Shown in pieces: positions 63,183-64,000 of a stretch of 64,000 bases of DNA. Positions within the stretch are counted from its first letter, which is position 1. Each line of letters opens with the position of its first letter. The stretch spans positions 294,780-358,779 of the forward strand of contig NZ_JACSGR010000002.1 of NCBI RefSeq assembly GCF_016025525.2, written 5' to 3'. A program made the position numbers and the translations under genes. The notes beneath the pieces are model-generated. The model worked only from the letters and a program-made list of their open reading frames with translations, was not told the origin of the DNA and made no database searches. Source of the stretch: Eikenella glucosivorans (GTDB taxonomy: Bacteria > Pseudomonadota > Gammaproteobacteria > Burkholderiales > Neisseriaceae).

Positions 63183-64000
63183 CTATTTCTCCTCTGCCAC
63201 CAAACGAAATCCGATGCTGATGCCGCGATAGTCCGCGTCATACGGTTTGCGCCACGCGCTGTGCCAGCCGTCGGCGGTGCTGTGCCAGCTGCCGCCGCGT
63301 ACGGTTTTTTGCGTTGTTGCCGCGTGATCGTAACTGGGGCGGTACGCGTCCTGCACCCATTCCCACGCGTTGCCGTAAATGTCGTACAGGCCCCACGGGT
63401 TGGGCTGCTTCTGTCCGACGGGGTGCGTGCCGCCGGTGGCGAAGTTGCCGCCGTACCAGGCGTAACCGCTTAAACGGCTGTCGTCGTCGCCGAAAAAATA
63501 GCGGCTCTGCGTACCCGCGCGGGCAGCGTATTCCCACTCGGCTTCGGTGGGCAGGCGGTAGCGGTAGCGCGTGTCTTGGCGGTTGAGCGCGGCGATGAAT
63601 TCCTGTGCGTCGTTCCACGACACGGTGGCGGGATGGTTCGGCTTGGTGATGCGCGCGGCCATGCCGGGCAGGTTGTAATAGGGGTTGGAACGGTTGCGGC
63701 TGTACGGGTTTTCGCCCAACACGCGCTGCCAGTCGGCCTGGGTGATTTCGTACACGCCCAGATAAAAGGCTTGGACGGTTTCCGCGTGCTGTGGTTTTTC
63801 GCGGGCGTCGGCGGCGGCTTCGGCCGAACCCATTTGGAACGTGCCGGCGGGAATGGCGGCGAACTTCATCCCCAAGGAATTGGTGATGGTGCGGACGGGC
63901 GCGGCAGGGACAGGAGCGGAAACGGCTGAACTGGCAGAAACACGATCGGCTTCTGCGGGCGCACTTTCAGCGCAGGAGGACAGGAGCAGCAGCGGGGCGG
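63183..64000 (-). CDS. SUMF1/FGE-type lipoprotein, 5' end outside the window
   Basis: The frame is open to the window edge. The visible N-terminal end is LLLLSSCAES, a lipobox, followed by an Ala/Pro/Val linker and the domain starting SLGMKFAAIPAGTFQMGS. The rest is a formylglycine-generating-enzyme-like sulfatase-modifying domain: PVxW-type ATVSWNDAQEFIAAL, RLPTEAEWEYAARAG, NPWGLYDIYGNAWEW, RGGSW and GFRLV. The substrate cysteine-binding residues of true FGE are not verified, and many such proteins do not modify sulfatases. It may be a surface lectin-like or enzyme-associated lipoprotein. Confidence 0.85.
   Translation of the reverse strand, partial: APLLLLSSCAESAPAEADRVSASSAVSAPVPAAPVRTITNSLGMKFAAIPAGTFQMGSAEAAADAREKPQHAETVQAFYLGVYEITQADWQRVLGENPYSRNRSNPYYNLPGMAARITKPNHPATVSWNDAQEFIAALNRQDTRYRYRLPTEAEWEYAARAGTQSRYFFGDDDSRLSGYAWYGGNFATGGTHPVGQKQPNPWGLYDIYGNAWEWVQDAYRPSYDHAATTQKTVRGGSWHSTADGWHSAWRKPYDADYRGISIGFRLVAEEK

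Overview
The window looks like chromosomal DNA of a Neisseriaceae bacterium, most likely Eikenella (E. corrodens or a close relative). The main reason is the 12-mer AGGCTACCTGAA, the Eikenella dialect of the neisserial DNA uptake sequence (DUS). I count about 105 exact copies by eye, on both strands, roughly one per 600 bases. Gene content agrees: a BamD/ComL-RluD divergent pair, lipoprotein HtrA, a PacA-PacB-Ape1 cluster, EF-P with Arg32, and GC-rich codon use. I see no rRNA, tRNA, prophage, insertion sequence or CRISPR array.

Layout. 1-15 kb is mostly on the minus strand: a tandem DUS array, menA, a DUF4279 gene, pgpA and thiL, a lipoprotein, then rluD divergent from bamD. Next come a small DUF4124-like protein, a J-domain protein and fpr, then rfaE1, prfA, a second small coiled-coil protein, an ABC-F ATPase and htrA. 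15-25 kb holds cspA divergent from clpS-clpA, a lipoprotein, mutL, a membrane protein, aroC and brnQ. 25-34 kb is a plus-strand run: the peptidoglycan O-acetylation cluster pacA-pacB-ape1, a Nif3-like gene, thrC, an FAD oxidoreductase and a zinc-ribbon protein. 34-43 kb holds rsmA with an amino-acid ABC ATPase, a ricin-like lipoprotein, a small membrane protein, a GlpR-type regulator, panB, a SIMPL protein, efp, a CNP1-like protein and frr. 43-54 kb holds a lipoprotein, cysK divergent from fabH, an NAD-binding protein, a fused HutW-HutX heme enzyme, fadD, mnmA and der. 54-64 kb holds an L,D-transpeptidase, pncB, a SMI1-like protein, a flavin reductase, ubiB, argH with a coupled lipoprotein gene, a methyltransferase, a frameshifted SMI1/KNR4 gene and a truncated SUMF1-type lipoprotein.

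Most genes are housekeeping: translation and RNA modification (prfA, frr, efp, rsmA, rluD, mnmA, der), proteolysis (clpSA, htrA), cofactors (menA, ubiB, thiL, panB, pncB), amino acids (thrC, aroC, cysK, argH), envelope (bamD, pacAB, ape1, L,D-transpeptidase, rfaE1, pgpA) and repair (mutL).

The most unusual signals are two. One is a composite intergenic repeat, found about 20 times and nearly always ending in a DUS. Its central hairpin shows compensatory base changes between copies, and one copy sits in frame inside mutL. The other is a single-chain fusion of the radical-SAM heme-degrading enzyme HutW to the heme carrier HutX, with an internal ATG and Shine-Dalgarno sequence exactly at the junction.
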